A DNA stretch of 64,000 nt from Plenodomus lindquistii. Its lineage: Eukaryota > Ascomycota > Dothideomycetes > Pleosporales > Leptosphaeriaceae. The position numbers and the translations under genes were made by a program. Numbering within the stretch: position 1 is the stretch's first letter; every line of letters begins with the position of its first letter. Of the stretch, positions 10,361 through 23,319 are shown in pieces. The notes under the pieces were generated by a model, which had not been told where the DNA came from, searched no databases, and was given only the letters and a program-made list of their open reading frames with translations. Location: NCBI GenBank assembly GCA_025504975.1, contig JANUWI010000003.1:992001-1056000 (forward strand). The letters run 5' to 3'.

Positions 10361-12876
10361 ATGCGACGTCCGCCCATTGCCTGCCAAAGAGCAGCGCAAG
10401 TCATCCAGTCTCCCTCTTCACAGCATGCATGGATCTCCGAAGACCAACTATCAATCGCCATCAATCGCTTTTTTCGCGCCACATGTCCGCACCAGAAGCG
10501 ACATGGCAGCAACGTCCCAGGACCATTGGAGGCCAGGAGGAGGGCTGCGAAACGGCGCATGACCATTTCGGCTGGCTTCTATCCTCAGGAAAATAGTCCA
10601 TCGCCGTTCAGTCTCCGTGCATTATTCGGCTTTCGTGGACGGCCAGTCCCCTCCTGGCAGTACCAACCGCCGTCATTGCGGAGGGATGCCGCACCAGTGG
10701 ATGACTGTAAGCACGAATTTTGCAATGCTCCAGGGAGTCTATAGTAACCTTTCCAGCTCTGAGTACTCCAGACGCGACTTGGACACCCACCCACGAGCCG
10801 ACCATCGAGCCAACCATCGAGTCGACGCACCCCACCAATACCCAAGCTTCGACCCAACACACCCGAGTGAGCGCGTATGAGGCCGCACAAACCATAAGAG
10901 TGAACTTGAAAAAGAAGGGCGAGCGAATTACTGCCAAAGACAAGATATTGGCCGACGGCAATCTTTTAGCTGCCACCCGAGATGAGCCTCCACGGACGGA
11001 TTCGTGCTTCAATCTCTTCAAAACCAAAATCGCACGTGCAACCGCCTCGAATCGAGATGCGGTCCTGAAAGTGGCCTTTGAATCCTGCCGTCCTTCAGGC
11101 GCCAATGCCTGGAAATACAACGTCAGGGTCTTCAAGTATTTACTCGACAATCGCTGGGATCCTACATTACTACTAGCGTTTGCAAAAGACGGGTCCTTGT
11201 TGTTTACCCTGCCACCTACGTACACTCCAGCACATCAGGATTTGGTAGAGTGTGTTGAGAAGGCATTGGTGGCCTTTCCAAAGCGCATTCCAGAGTTGCG
11301 TAGTCTACTCCTGCGACTAGCAGAAGCAGCTGCCAATGATGATGCTTCTAGTAATGATCTCCAGGATGCGAACGTCATTGCCCTTTGCCGTCAACTGTGG
11401 CAGTTTTCACTATCACCGCGCGCGAAACATCTCGACGAAGTCAGGGAAGCTCTGTGCAATGTCGCCAGCAAGGTCCAAAATCATCATACTGGAGCTGCAT
11501 TACGGTCATTACTAGCCCAATTCAGCAGGACGGAGGGTGTAAGACCTGCAATCGGGCGTCTGGTATCCAGAGCTTGTAAGAGCCATGATCAGTACCTTGC
11601 TGCGGCTGACGTACTCCGCTGCATGCCCTTGAGCCTACGAATCGACATAATTCCGATGTTCACACATTTCCTCATTCGAGCATCGAGCAAGGTTACATCC
11701 GCAGCGAATATGTATAGAGAACAATGGGCTACATGGTTGAGGATCCTATGTCTTGTTGGGAAAGAAAACGCCTTAGACGTTACCTACCTGGATGCAGCTA
11801 TTGCTCCTCTTGTAGAGGCTACCTTCCGTAACGACCCCAGGAAAAACCCCGCCCGCCGAGTCCTGGATTGCACCAGGTCTGGGAATCTGCTACACGCCCT
11901 ACTGTTCAAATTCACGGAACAAGACGCGTTATATGCTGCGTCTAAGACCAGATTAGCACGAAGTATTGATGCGGCACTCCGGTCCATATCAGAACAAGGC
12001 GAGTTGCTGCAGCCAGAAGCCGTTGTGGTGACAGTGGTCCATTCACTTAAGAAAGCATCTCTTCCTCACAGCATGTTCACAAGTGCAATTGCAGCTTTCC
12101 TCACACAGGGGAGTAATTTCACCGCCCTGGTCAGATTCTTGAACATACTAAGAGACCAGAGAGTTCGCCTAGTCGACACCTCGATAGTTAGTGCGGCCGT
12201 TCAACGGAGACTTGTTGCCCTGCAGCAACAGCCTGCTTCCTTGTCGAACGCCCAGCTTCAGCTCAATGCTTTGACACTACGTAATTGTCGGATCATTACA
12301 AGTATCTTGAACAAGGCCATGAACAAGGCCACTCCTACGGATGCCAAGCATGAGATGGTAGCGTCGACGACGTCCATGACACTGGAAGCACAGCGACAGG
12401 CACAGCATATTCTTAACCGCGCGAACGCAACGCGCGCTCTACCGCTTGTCTTTCGAGACCTCAGTGCCAAGATGACCATGGAGTATCGTGTCACGCTGGT
12501 CCATCAATTAGCCCACCAATACTCCATCGACAAGACGCGCACTCGTCTAGAGGTATGGCGAGCTCTATACTACCTATATCGTCACCTTAAAGAACATTCA
12601 GCGACCATCGGGCCTCTCTTTTCTAGAGCTGTAGTACGCACAGGCATCATTCGGCCTTTGTCGGAGCATCAATTTGTCAGTGCAAGACGGTTGATTTGGG
12701 TATGTAACCTGGTAGCAAGGGTCGAGGGCGAAGAGGTAGCAAAGAAGATTGAGAGCGACTTCTGGCTGTGGCGCGGCAACCTGATCAAGCACGCAAAACA
12801 TGTGCATGACACTATTGGGGCTGATAGGAGGGACAAGGCACATATAGGGTCTCTGAAGAGACTAGGGATATTATGA
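10361..12876 (+). CDS. Unrecognised large helical protein
   Basis: Two exons, 10361-10706 and 10757-12876, join in frame (donor GTAAGC, acceptor TTCCAG) to give 821 residues. I do not recognise the family. The N-terminal 110 residues are basic and rich in Arg, Ser and Pro with few acidic residues, compatible with a mitochondrial targeting region. A Thr/Pro-rich linker follows (about 118-150). The remaining 670 residues are predominantly helical with repeated Leu/Ala patterns, resembling alpha-solenoid organelle proteins such as PPR-like factors, but no repeat consensus could be confirmed. The start is the ATG at 10361, which heads a continuous frame to the donor. The C-terminus is basic. The long open frame and clean intron make it a real gene; function is open. 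Confidence 0.75.
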
Positions 12877-13391
12877 AGCAGCGGCTTGTGCTCGCACCAG
12901 ATGTAACATCAATCACAATGTCATGTTTCGGTTTGATACCGACTACTGAGAAGTCTGTACTCATCGATTGCTATGCTGATGTCCGCTTCCAGCTTCGTTA
13001 TATTTACACAAGCTTTCCAGCGGCAAGATTGCATTAGGTAAGCGCATCGTGTGTTTTCACTACCAGGATTTTACCTCGAAGCTTCCAAACAGAATCGGTG
13101 GGGTGCGACTGTGACTGCCACCCCACGCTTACACACACGATTCCGCCCCTCCGCCGTGCAACAACGTCATCGTGCAGGTTTTGACTCTCAGGGCTACTAC
13201 ACCCACTGCGCTATACAGTAGGTCAAGTGCAAGGTGAGATAAGCATTTGATCTGCCGTGGATCTACTTGCTGCATCACTCCCAAAGCTTTAGTTCAGAGA
13301 TCCCTCCACGGCGGAACTGCGGGTAGCCCAATCGATAGCCCACTTTAACTACCACTGCACATAAGGTGGTCGCGCAACAGCAACAGATTAA
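12877..13391. other. Intergenic spacer upstream of the fluG-like gene
   Basis: No reading frame of note. Probably holds the 3' end of the upstream gene and the promoter of the fluG-like gene. Confidence 0.5.
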
Positions 13392-16289
13392 ATGGATCCG
13401 AACACGCCTCCACCTAGGCCGACTATTGAGCAACTACGCCATGTCGCAAGCCGTTATCCCATAATCGATAATCACGCACACAACCTAATTCTACCAGAAC
13501 ACGCTGACTCGATACCGTTTGAGACCATAACGACTGAAGCTCAGGGACGCGCACTGAGAGACACATTCAAAACGCTCTCGCACCTGCGAGCTGCGAAACA
13601 GTTACGCCAACTCTACGAGTGTGGAGAGGACGCCGACTGGGAAGATATTCTGGAGCAAAGGATCGAATGGCTACGCAGCGACCCTGACAGGTTGCACCAG
13701 CGATGCTTCGAAGGGGTGCATGCCCTACTCATTGACGATGGTCTTGCAGGACCTGAGAAGGTCTTCCCTTATGAACATCATGATCAATATACAAGGGCGC
13801 CGTGTAAGCGCATTGTGCGTATCGAGACGGTCGCCGAACGCCTGATGGAGAGACTAGTTCGCAAGGCGAAAGAAGAGGACTTGGGCAAGACAAAATTCCT
13901 GCCTGATACGTGGGTTGCTTTCACAGATGATTTCGAGCGCTTGATTCAGGATGCAATTGCCGATCCGGAAGTCGCTGCTTTCAAGACTGTTATTTGTTAT
14001 CGGACTGGCCTTGACATTGAGCCAGAGTATGAAGAGGCTGCGAAGGCTGTTGGCCACCCCTTTGAACGTTATGTCAAGAGCTGTATTCGCAAGCGGAGTT
14101 ACAGGATTGAGAAGAAGGCACTCAACGACTACATCGTGCTACGGACGCTTGAGATCCTCTCAGAACAAGCGTCCCCCTCCGATGGGTTCGCTAAACCACT
14201 GCAATTTCACACTGGTCTCGGTGACAACGATATCAGTCTCCTGGAGTCGAATCCTGCATTCTTGCAGCCACTGATCGAAAACTACCCTACTGTACCTTTC
14301 GTTCTCTTGCATTCGGCGTACCCATACACTCGAGAAGCTGGCTATCTAGCGACAGTTTATCGCCATGTGTATCTCGATATTGGCGAGGTGTTTCCCATGC
14401 TCAGTAGAGACGGCCAAGCGGCGGTGGTGCGTCAAGCCATGGAGTTGGTACCAGGGAGCAAACTAATGTATTCGAGTGATGGACATTGGTTTCCCGAGAC
14501 ATTCTGGTTGGCGAATACCCAATTTCGTGAAGTCTGGCTCGAGGTCCGTCATGCACTTTTCGGGTTGGTAACACTACTGACTTTTCCAGGTGCTTCTTGA
14601 GTATGTCCAAAAGGGTGATTTAACACCGTTTCAAGCTATGGGCATGACGAAAGACATACTGTTCAACAACGCAAATGTACTGTATGACCTGGACTATGAA
14701 GCCGTGTTTGATGATAGGATACCGGAAGTGCAGAAACAGCTCACCTTCAACCCGAAGGTTGAGCCGAGCCAACCACATCCATCCCCGGTCATGCCTCAGA
14801 CACAAGATTCTGGCTTGTCTGATCGAACTGCTCCTCTTGGGACTACTGCTGCGAGATCCGTGTCACCATACTCGCCCCCTTCTTTCCCACCCCCACCAAA
14901 GGTACCACAGGTCTACGATACGGAGCTATTCGACGACTTCAAACAGAAGAACCCTACTGCCAAGTTTGTGTATGTGCAGTGGCTAGACTACATGGCCACT
15001 GTAAGAGCGCGCATCGTCACTATGAAAGAATTTGAACGAATGATACGAGCAGGCGAACGGATTGGAATATCACAAGGCAATACAGGCACTCTCCAGAACG
15101 ATTCACTGACTCCAGTCGTCAATACTACCGGACAAATTTTCGTGGAACCCGACCTTCAATCATTACGCAGAACTCACCACAAGGATCCCCTCCCATCCGC
15201 AACGGTTTTGTGCTACTGGCGGAACGAATCTGGCAGTGCCCTTGCGGAATGTCCACGAAATAGCCTTGAGATTCTTATCAATGACTTACAATACAACCAC
15301 TCTACGAGCCTGCTTGTAGGCTTCGAGATTGAAGTCACATTCTTGAATCGCAACCCCCCAAGCGCCGCTCAGCCGTACACTGCCCTGACAAAAACCCACG
15401 CCTGGGGTACTCTGTCACCTGAGCAGTGGCTGCAACTCCCATTTCTTTCTGAGATTGTTCTTGCGCTCGAAGAGATGGACATCGAAGTCCAACAATTCCA
15501 CGCCGAATCTGGACAAGGGCAATATGAATTCATACTCGCACCTCTTCCGGTCTTGAGGGCTGTCGACACCCTGATCCAAGCAAGACAAGTCATCGGCCAG
15601 ATTGCAGCACAGCATGACATGCGTGCTACCTTGCATCCTAAGCCATTTGAGGGAATAGGGACAGCAGCACATGCACATATATCACTGCAACCACCAGATC
15701 GAGACATGGAGTTCTTCGTTGGAGGAGTGCTACAGCATCTCCCTGCCATTTGCGCATTCACCTTGCCTTGCGAAGAAAGCTATGGACGTGTTGTCGACGA
15801 TCAATGGTAAGCTCATACATTACTCATATATCATTGTCACAGAATTACTGATGCCAATGCAATAGGACTGGTGGGACATGGCTCGCCTGGGGTACGCAGA
15901 ACCGCGAAACGCCCCTCCGCCGCGTGAGCCCTGGACACTGGGAGGTACGCACACTCGACGGTTTCGCAAATATGTACTTTGCTCTCTCATCCATCATCGC
16001 GGCTGGACTTCTTGGCCTCAAGTCTGGCGAAACGGTGTTTTCCCAACTTGACCTCCTGGTCAACCCGTCAACGCTTGACGAAGAGGGAAGGAAGCACTAC
16101 GGGGTCGTGCAGAAACTTCCGAGGACGCTGCAAGAGGCGCTTGATGCTTTGGAGAGGGATGTGCCACTGAATGAGGCCATGTCACATGGACTGGTACAGG
16201 ACTACGTGGTGATGAAGGAAAGTGAGATTAAAATGTTGGGAGGGATGGGGGAGCGTGAGCGGAGAGTGTTTTTGATTGAGCGGTACTAA
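13392..16289 (+). CDS. fluG: FluG-like amidohydrolase / glutamine synthetase fusion
   Basis: Exons 13392-14543, 14590-15806 and 15866-16289 give 930 residues, close to Aspergillus FluG (about 865). Residues about 1-400 are an amidohydrolase-2 domain with a metal-binding HxH in IDNHAHN and a later YSSDGHWFPE. Residues about 490-930 are a glutamine synthetase type I domain: GFEIEVTFLNR near 627, HAESGQGQYEF near 687, AHAHISL near 743, and the WTGGTW/GTQNRETPLRR segment. FluG acts upstream in asexual development and extracellular signalling in Aspergillus; whether it does so here is inference. Intron 1 uses donor GTCCGT; an apparent alternative donor at GTAACA would leave a 22-base intron and was rejected. 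The join DDQW/TGGTW fixes intron 2. Confidence 0.88.
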
Positions 16290-17659
16290 GACGGATGGCA
16301 AAGTTCACGATGATATGTTAATGTATGTCTCCCTATGACAACGATACTTTTAACCTCGCAATGTCTGAATCTTGAAAATCTGTGTTGCAGTTGTGCAAGT
16401 GGACATAAAATGGAATTGTTCGTCGCGTAGATAATGCACCTCCACCCCCTCTGCTACATCATGTTGCACTTTGTCAAGAATTCGCACCTTCTATTATTCT
16501 TTCGTCACAAATTGCTCATGCACCTCCATGGCAAATTTCTCATCAGACTCAGGCTACTACCCTCACCTCGCTTGCCATCACCGCTGCTACCACCATCATC
16601 AAATCCTCACTACGAATCGGGTCGGATCTGCTATCGGATAATTGGTCGTGTGCATGGGACTATGGGTATGAACACTGGGTATCGTCGATGCGCGGAAAAT
16701 GACAGAATTACCCAGGCCAGCGAAAGAAGAAGGTGTAGATGGAGGCCGCTCACGCAAATTGGATCACTGGTGACGTTATTACATCTGCCTACAATGAGTG
16801 ACTTCCTCAGAAAGCAGATATCGTATTTGCGTAGGTACTGCTGGCTTATACAAGCTCAGAATGTATACAACAGAAGTTCTCGTCGAATTTTTGGAGAGTT
16901 AATACCTAGACATGGTATGATGCTGGATGGTCACATGAATAGGTCCAAGATCCTTCGTCATGGTCGCTGGGATTCACGTGTCCTGATACTGGTACCTCAA
17001 ATGATTCCCAAGTAAATATCACAGAGACTTGGATCTGCAAGAAAAATTGCGAGAAGCTTAGTTGAGGATAGAGTTACGATGATGCACCATATGGACGTGT
17101 TGCTGGACCGCTTGCGTCATGTTGGAGTACATCGCACGGTGACTCTGCGCGTAGTTCTAAAGATTACGATCAACGGTACATAATTTGCTGCGTGATCAAT
17201 AGAACAATGAGCCACACGTGAAAAGCAGATAAAATGATACAATGAGCCAAGGTGCAGCATTCCAATGTTTCTTTGTGAGGTTCGGGCCGCTTGTTGAGCA
17301 CGGACGCCTCGCCCGCCGCGGTTCTGGATTGGCTTGGAGGCTCGTGACTTGAACACGACAACGCGCCTGCGGGCCATATCGACATCCCACGCACCGGCGC
17401 ATCGAAGCCGACGCCCGTATACACACACAAGGACTAGCCAGACTATCAGAGGGACGAGCCAAAGTGATTCGGAGCGTTTGATAGTGGCGGAGGCGTGTAT
17501 GACGGCGCGCGTGCCTTCTCACGACTCACCCGCTCTGCGGCGCGCTCTCACCTTCGCCTTTGGGTTGTAAGCACCACTATTAATACCTGCGCACGGCCAC
17601 AAGACGTTGCCATTCCAAGCGGCTGCGTGAACACCAACCACGATCCTTGACACGCGACC
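16290..17659. other. Intergenic spacer between fluG-like gene and TAF1
   Basis: No confident gene. It holds one 193-codon frame (16434-17015) listed separately, plus the presumed promoter and leader of TAF1 in the last 300 bases. No repeats or RNA genes were seen. Confidence 0.45.
16434..17015 (+). CDS. Doubtful 193-residue open reading frame
   Basis: An ATG-started frame of 193 codons in the gap between two solid genes. The product is rich in Arg, Leu, His and Met with a hydrophobic first 35 residues, but has no recognisable domain and reads like translated non-coding sequence. It could instead be 3' untranslated sequence of the fluG-like gene. Only the length argues for it. Confidence 0.12.
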   Translation: MHLHPLCYIMLHFVKNSHLLLFFRHKLLMHLHGKFLIRLRLLPSPRLPSPLLPPSSNPHYESGRICYRIIGRVHGTMGMNTGYRRCAENDRITQASERRRCRWRPLTQIGSLVTLLHLPTMSDFLRKQISYLRRYCWLIQAQNVYNRSSRRIFGELIPRHGMMLDGHMNRSKILRHGRWDSRVLILVPQMIPK

Positions 17660-20600
17660 ATGGACGACAACCACAAATCGACGAACGATGAGCCCGAGGA
17701 GGATGCCTTTGAGGCTTTCATGCGAGGGGCGCAGAATGAAAGCGGAGGGAACATTCTCGACGAGATAGGCGGCCGCGAACTGGAGCTGGGCGAGAAAGCA
17801 GACGATGCGATCGACTTTGAGGACATTAGCGATGATGACCTGCCAGAGGAGGAGTTTGCAGATGATAATGGGGGCATGGCTGCGCTCCAGAACTACAGCG
17901 GCTCGACACTGCAAGGGTCTGGCGACGATGATGACACGAATATGGAAGACTTGTTCGGTGATGATCTGTTCGGCGACGGTCCTGGCGGTTCCAGCCCTGG
18001 GCAGACACACGAAGATAACCCGCTGAAGTCGGTCGAAGGGGCTGGGCCAGACGACATGGATATTACCAGCGACAGCCAGGGACAGTCATTCGAGAACACG
18101 GCGCAAGCTGGTGCACAACAGGAGGAAGAAGAGGACGAGGATCCCGAGTATCGCGAGCAGATGGCTCTCTTCGCACAAGCTCGCGGTGGCAAGGAAAACC
18201 AAGCGCCGCCTCCCCCGAAGACCTCAAAAGAAGATTTCGAGAAGGTGTGGCCCAACTTTGAACCCGACAAGCCCCCACGATTCTTCAGTCTGGTGCCCCG
18301 CAAACGCGCATATTACATCCCGAAGGTCCCCCAAAAGCAGATGAAGCCCATGGTGTTTACGAAGCTTAGTCTCGACATCGCGCCCGATCAGGAGAAGAGC
18401 TTCCGACTACCCCCTGTCGCAGCTACGACCAAGTCAGGAAGACAGCAAGAGGAGGAGCACGGCGGGTTGATCTTTATTGCAAACACTGCTGAGGAAGACC
18501 AGGAGCATGATGACCAATTTGAGTCGGAGAATCTCGACACTATTGATGAAAACGAGATGATTGGCAATGTCTCATGGAGTGAACTTCAGGTCGCTTGCGG
18601 AGATTGGGATATCCCTGATGATGCAAGTGACACGAGCATGTCCGATCAAAGACAACCAATCACTCCACCGGACAGCATGCCAGATCATGACATGGACTTT
18701 GGATCGCCAAACAAGAAGCGAAAGCTTGGAAGCCGCGAGCAGCCAATGCAATTCTCCATCTACGACCATGCTGATCTCCCTACATGGGACGATCCTGAGC
18801 TGGAGACAGCAAGGTTGGCAAAGAAGATCCTGCTGGATATGAATGACCCACATCTGCTTCTCGACATTCAGCAACCAACCGCTGAACCACAGAAGCCGAG
18901 GTCAACAGGTCTTGGTCTTAAGCGTGACGGTCGTGGTAGTCTTGCGAACCCAATGTTCAAGCGATACAACATCTCGAATGATGAAGCATACGACGCGCTC
19001 AAGGAGAGCAGCCAACAGAAGGTTCGTAGCACGATTGGACACATGAACGTCGAGCATAGTTTGCCAGCTCTGAAGCTGCAGTGGCCCTTCTACAAGGTCA
19101 ATCTGTCCGACCGTGAGCTGCGATCTTTCCATCGCCCTACTATATCTTTCAAGCCTGGCGAACGAGCAGGTATCTCAGCACTCAAATCTGTCAAGAGAAA
19201 GCACAAGAAGAATCTCAAGCCTTCGGAAGCCTTTGCTACAGCAGAGGACCTCAACATTGGCGACAACTCGGATCTTCTGCTTGCTGAGTACTCTGAAGAG
19301 TACCCAACTACACTCTCCAACTTTGGTATGGGTGTCAAGATTCTCAACTACTATCGACGAAAGGATATGGACGATACTGCACGACCTAAACCAGATGACG
19401 GCATTGGTGAGACATCGGTGCTGCTTCCACAGGACAAGAGTCCATTCTCTCTATTTGGGCAGGTCGAGCCAGGTCAGCAAGTTTTGACGCTCCACAACGC
19501 AATGTATCGGGCGCCTGTCTTCAAACACAAGCCTGCAGAGACCGACTTCCTGGTCAGCAGAAGCTCCACCGGGGTCAATGGCCCCAAGTACTACATGCGA
19601 ACCATTCCAAACCTTATGGTCGTTGGTCAGCAATTCCCTAGTGTGGAAGTTCCTGGAACGCACGCCCGAAAGGTCACGGAAGCATCCAAGAAGCGACTCA
19701 AGATGCTGGCATTCCGACTGTACAGGCGTGGTCAGCAGAGAGGCGCCCGACAACCTTGGGTCAGCAACGAGATGATCAAGCAGCATCTTCCCGGTACCGA
19801 AATCGCGCAGAACCGTTCCCGCATGCGCGAGATTATGAAATACCAGAAGGACATTGGCACATGGGAGCCTGTTGCCGGCGAGACTATCCCAGAGGAACCT
19901 ATACTGCGCACTTGGATAAAACCCGAGGACGTCTGTCTTATTGACTCGATGCATGCCGGCGACAAGCAGCTCCAAGACGCTGGTATCAAGTCGAACGAGA
20001 TCCGTGACGATGATGAAGCACAGGACGATGAGAATGCAGACGTCAAGCTTGCGCCTTGGAATACAACCAAAAATTTCCTCAACGCATGTGCAGGCAAAGC
20101 TATGTTGGAGCTCCACGGTGACGGCGACCCAACTGGTCAAGGCCTAGGTTTTAGCTTCATTAAGGTGTCCATGAAGGGAGGTTTCCGCGACGTCGGTGAA
20201 AGTGCAGCAGATCGCGTCGATGCGAAGAAGCTCAAGGAGCTTGGCGGTCACAGCTACAACGTCCAACGCCAACAGATGATGTATGAGAACGCCATCAAAC
20301 GCATCTGGAATAAGCAAATAGAGTCCTTGTCCGCCGCTGCGCCTCCATCTGAAGTCGAAGACGACGTCGATTCTGCTGCCGCTGCCCGCGGTCTCATACG
20401 TCAACGCTCCGAAGTAGGCACACCCATGGCGCGCGCCGACGACGACACAATGTCCCAATTCTCGCGCAATAGTGGAGCCGAGACAAGAGGCAAGAAGCTG
20501 AAGATTACACGCACCATGAAAAACGAACACGGCGAGTACGAGGAAGTCGTAGAAGTCATTACCGACCCCGAAGTCATGAAGCTCTATCTCAAGCGGAAGA

Positions 20601-21056
20601 AGCAGGAGCGTCTGCTCAACATGAGAATCGACGATATTAAGCCCACCGGCGATACTGAATACGACAACGCGCAGATAATCAAGCTTCGTGCCGAGTATGC
20701 CCGGCTCGCACGCAATATTGAACGTCGCGAAGGTCGTGAAAAGGCAAAAGGTATACACAAGAGTCAGACTGGTGACGGCGCGGCGGGATCTGGAGGGCCT
20801 GGAAAGGGCGGTGCAACGCCGAGGAAGTGTGCGAATTGCGGGGAGGTGGGACACATCAAGACAAACAAGAAGTGCGTAATTACCTTGACCCCCCCTTTTG
20901 ATGACTCCGAAGATGTGGTTTGCTAACAATGTGGATAGACTTTGTCCCCTCCTCAACGGCCAAAAGAAACAAAGCGACACTTTCCGCGACGCATCTGCCG
21001 CCTCACCCGCTGCAACCGTCGCACCTACCCCATCTTTTGCGGGCTCGCCTTCGTAG
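17660..21056 (+). CDS. TAF1: TFIID subunit TAF1
   Basis: Exons 17660-20871 and 20939-21056 give 1109 residues. The first about 190 residues are acidic (repeated DDD/EEE) as in TAF N-terminal regions. The TAF1-specific central domain (DUF3591) runs from about LRSFHRPTISFKPGE near 485 to DPTGQGLGFSFIKVSMKGGF near 836 and on to about 890. A CCHC zinc knuckle, CANCGEVGHIKTNKKLC, closes the domain region near 1056-1073 and is split by the only intron; splicing places LC directly after NKK. No bromodomain is present, as expected for fungal TAF1. TAF1 is the scaffold of TFIID and contacts TBP and TAF7 at core promoters. Confidence 0.92.
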
Positions 21057-23319
21057 GACAGGGCGAATAAAGCTCAACGCACAGTTAGATTCGAGGACGA
21101 ACAAGACGAGGTGGATTGTCCCTCTATTAGGTGTCTTGACGAATGAGATTCCAAGGCTACAAGTATACTCAATGCGCATGGTATTCGAGGTTATTTTGAA
21201 AGAAAAACAGTTTTGGTGTTTTTTTCCCTTTCTTCTTTTCTGCAAATCACATTATAGCAAGGCGTTGGTGGGGAAAAGCTCGGATGAGCATATATCTTGC
21301 ATGCATACGGGATGGTGTTTTCTTTTGGGAAGAATGCTTAATTGCATTTTGGGCGGCGTATTATTTATTCTTGTGGGAAGATGGATGGGTTAGGGACGAC
21401 GATGGGCAACGTTTATGGGGTCGTGCTAAGGCGAATTATCATAATGATTGGTATTTGCGAGGATCTGAATGATGCTTGTAGTATCTCTCTCAGTGTGTGC
21501 GTGTGGTGGTTGTGGTACTGATTGAATTGCACAATAAGTCATGTTCCCACACTTATACTTCAAGAGTCTCATGTATCCCAAAGCTTCATACTACAGACCT
21601 ATTGGGTTCCCATCGTTAAAATTGTATGTTGTGTTAGTCTTGCCCTCTTAATAAAGGGGTCAGCTATGTGAGGTTAACAAAAGGAGGTAATACACAACCC
21701 AACATGCACAGCTGTGTCACTTGCGCTTCCAACATTCCGTTCCGCACATTTTTACCTTTTCTTTTCACATGACATGTATACACATCATTCCGTCCGCCAA
21801 GCTTCCAGGAAGATAAGCTTGGTTTGACCATATTCATTGAATAATCGAAGGCTTCCAGAGACAGATGAGAGGTAATACGTACACGCCCCAAAATTGGCCA
21901 ATCTCTCAAGCTGTAAAGGATTCTCGCACGAACTGTAGCAACACTGGTTTTATTGCTCTAGACGCCATGGGGTATTGCACATTACTGTAGTGACCTCTAG
22001 AACAATACACACCGACGCGTGCTTTGCTGAACTAGCGACTCAGTTCGCATCCAACCTCCAAGTGGGACCTCTTGTCACACTTTACGCAGTTGTTTTCACA
22101 GAAGAGCAATATCAAGTCGATTGAACTTTTGAATAAGGTTGGCCCCTTATTTAAAAAGGGAATGAGGACGTGAGAAGCTAGCCTAGAAAATCTCAAGGTT
22201 AAGACAGTGAAGGAAGCAAGGGAATTTGAGCGTCTGCTAGCGAGTTGATGGAAAAACTTTTATTCAATCAAGCATCTCAACGCACTTTTTCGGCGAAAAA
22301 CATGCTCCAATGATGCAATGAGTGGTTACTACAGCGAGATGCACCTAAATCGGGTCGCATGCGGATCGTTCTCGCAACAGCTTCCGCAATAGCATGGCTG
22401 CGTACAAGAAGCGCCAGTGACGAAGGAACAACGCAGCATGGCCACAGCACGAAGCGACGTCAGATTAGCAATATTCCTGCGGCGGCTGCTCCAGAACAAT
22501 TAAGCGACGAAGAAGGGATTTCTCAACGTAGTTGGCAATGCGTATCCAAAGTCGAATCATCGGGACCGACAGCGTGGTACTTCTCGCCAAGTGGAATCCT
22601 GCGAACGCAGCCAAGTGGCCGAATAGCGCCCGTCGTATCGAGATCTCGAGGAGTAGCGGCGGTGAGAAGGTGTCGGTTAGAAAGGAGACAATGGTGGTCG
22701 GTTGCACAAGGGGCTGCGGCATGCATGCGCTGCAGCAGCCCATACTCTGTTGCTACAGGCGGCTGTCAAGATGACGAGTGCATTTTGGGCGCGTCAGAAC
22801 AGGCACAGGGCTTTGGGCGGGGATTTTGGAGTCGGTAGCTGGTGTGGGAGGGACCCGCGCGATCGGGGTGCTAGCATGCGGCGCAGCTGCATGGCATTGA
22901 CAGACAATGGGGTTTCTCGACATTGGGATGACCATGACCTGTCAGAATGGCAGCACCCGAGACGGCGGCGAGCTGTCTACCCAAGCGGTCGGAAGGGCCC
23001 AGCAGACGTCAGAAGCCAGGCAGCTGGTCGCGGTGGCATGGAGGCGTTATTGGGCGGCTGCGATTCGATGCGGGCGTGGCAGCAGTGGGTCTGTCCAGCA
23101 CATGGCTAACGAAGCGGTGACTTGGTGGTGTTGCGGGGCTGGCTCGCCTGGCTGGGCCCGACGCTTGCCCAAGGATCTGCCCGCACTGCCCTCCCCGTCG
23201 GCGCTGACCGCCTCCACGACCCTGGCCTTGGGATCGCTTGCAAACGACATGCCGTCCAGCTGGGTTCGCCTCCTCCTCGACACGACTCGTCCGCGACCAA
23301 CAACCAAGACCGCGCAACC
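21057..23319. other. 2.3 kb intergenic region
   Basis: The first part is the 3' flank of TAF1. The middle (about 21500-22350) is moderately AT-rich and without frames. The right part is GC-richer with several overlapping frames; one is listed separately as a weak candidate. No RNA gene or repeat recognised. Confidence 0.45.
22359..22838 (+). CDS. Doubtful 159-residue open reading frame
   Basis: An ATG-started frame with a short hydrophobic N-terminus (MRIVLATASAIAWL) that is too brief to be a convincing signal peptide. The middle is Ser/Gln-rich and the tail contains several cysteines. No domain was recognised and other frames overlap it. It is listed only because small secreted proteins in fungi can look like this. 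Confidence 0.12.
   Translation: MRIVLATASAIAWLRTRSASDEGTTQHGHSTKRRQISNIPAAAAPEQLSDEEGISQRSWQCVSKVESSGPTAWYFSPSGILRTQPSGRIAPVVSRSRGVAAVRRCRLERRQWWSVAQGAAACMRCSSPYSVATGGCQDDECILGASEQAQGFGRGFWSR

Noticed and set aside
14566..14589. Possible donor GTAACA in the fluG-like gene
   Set aside because: It would make a 22-base intron. The upstream donor GTCCGT gives 46 bases and the expected protein join.
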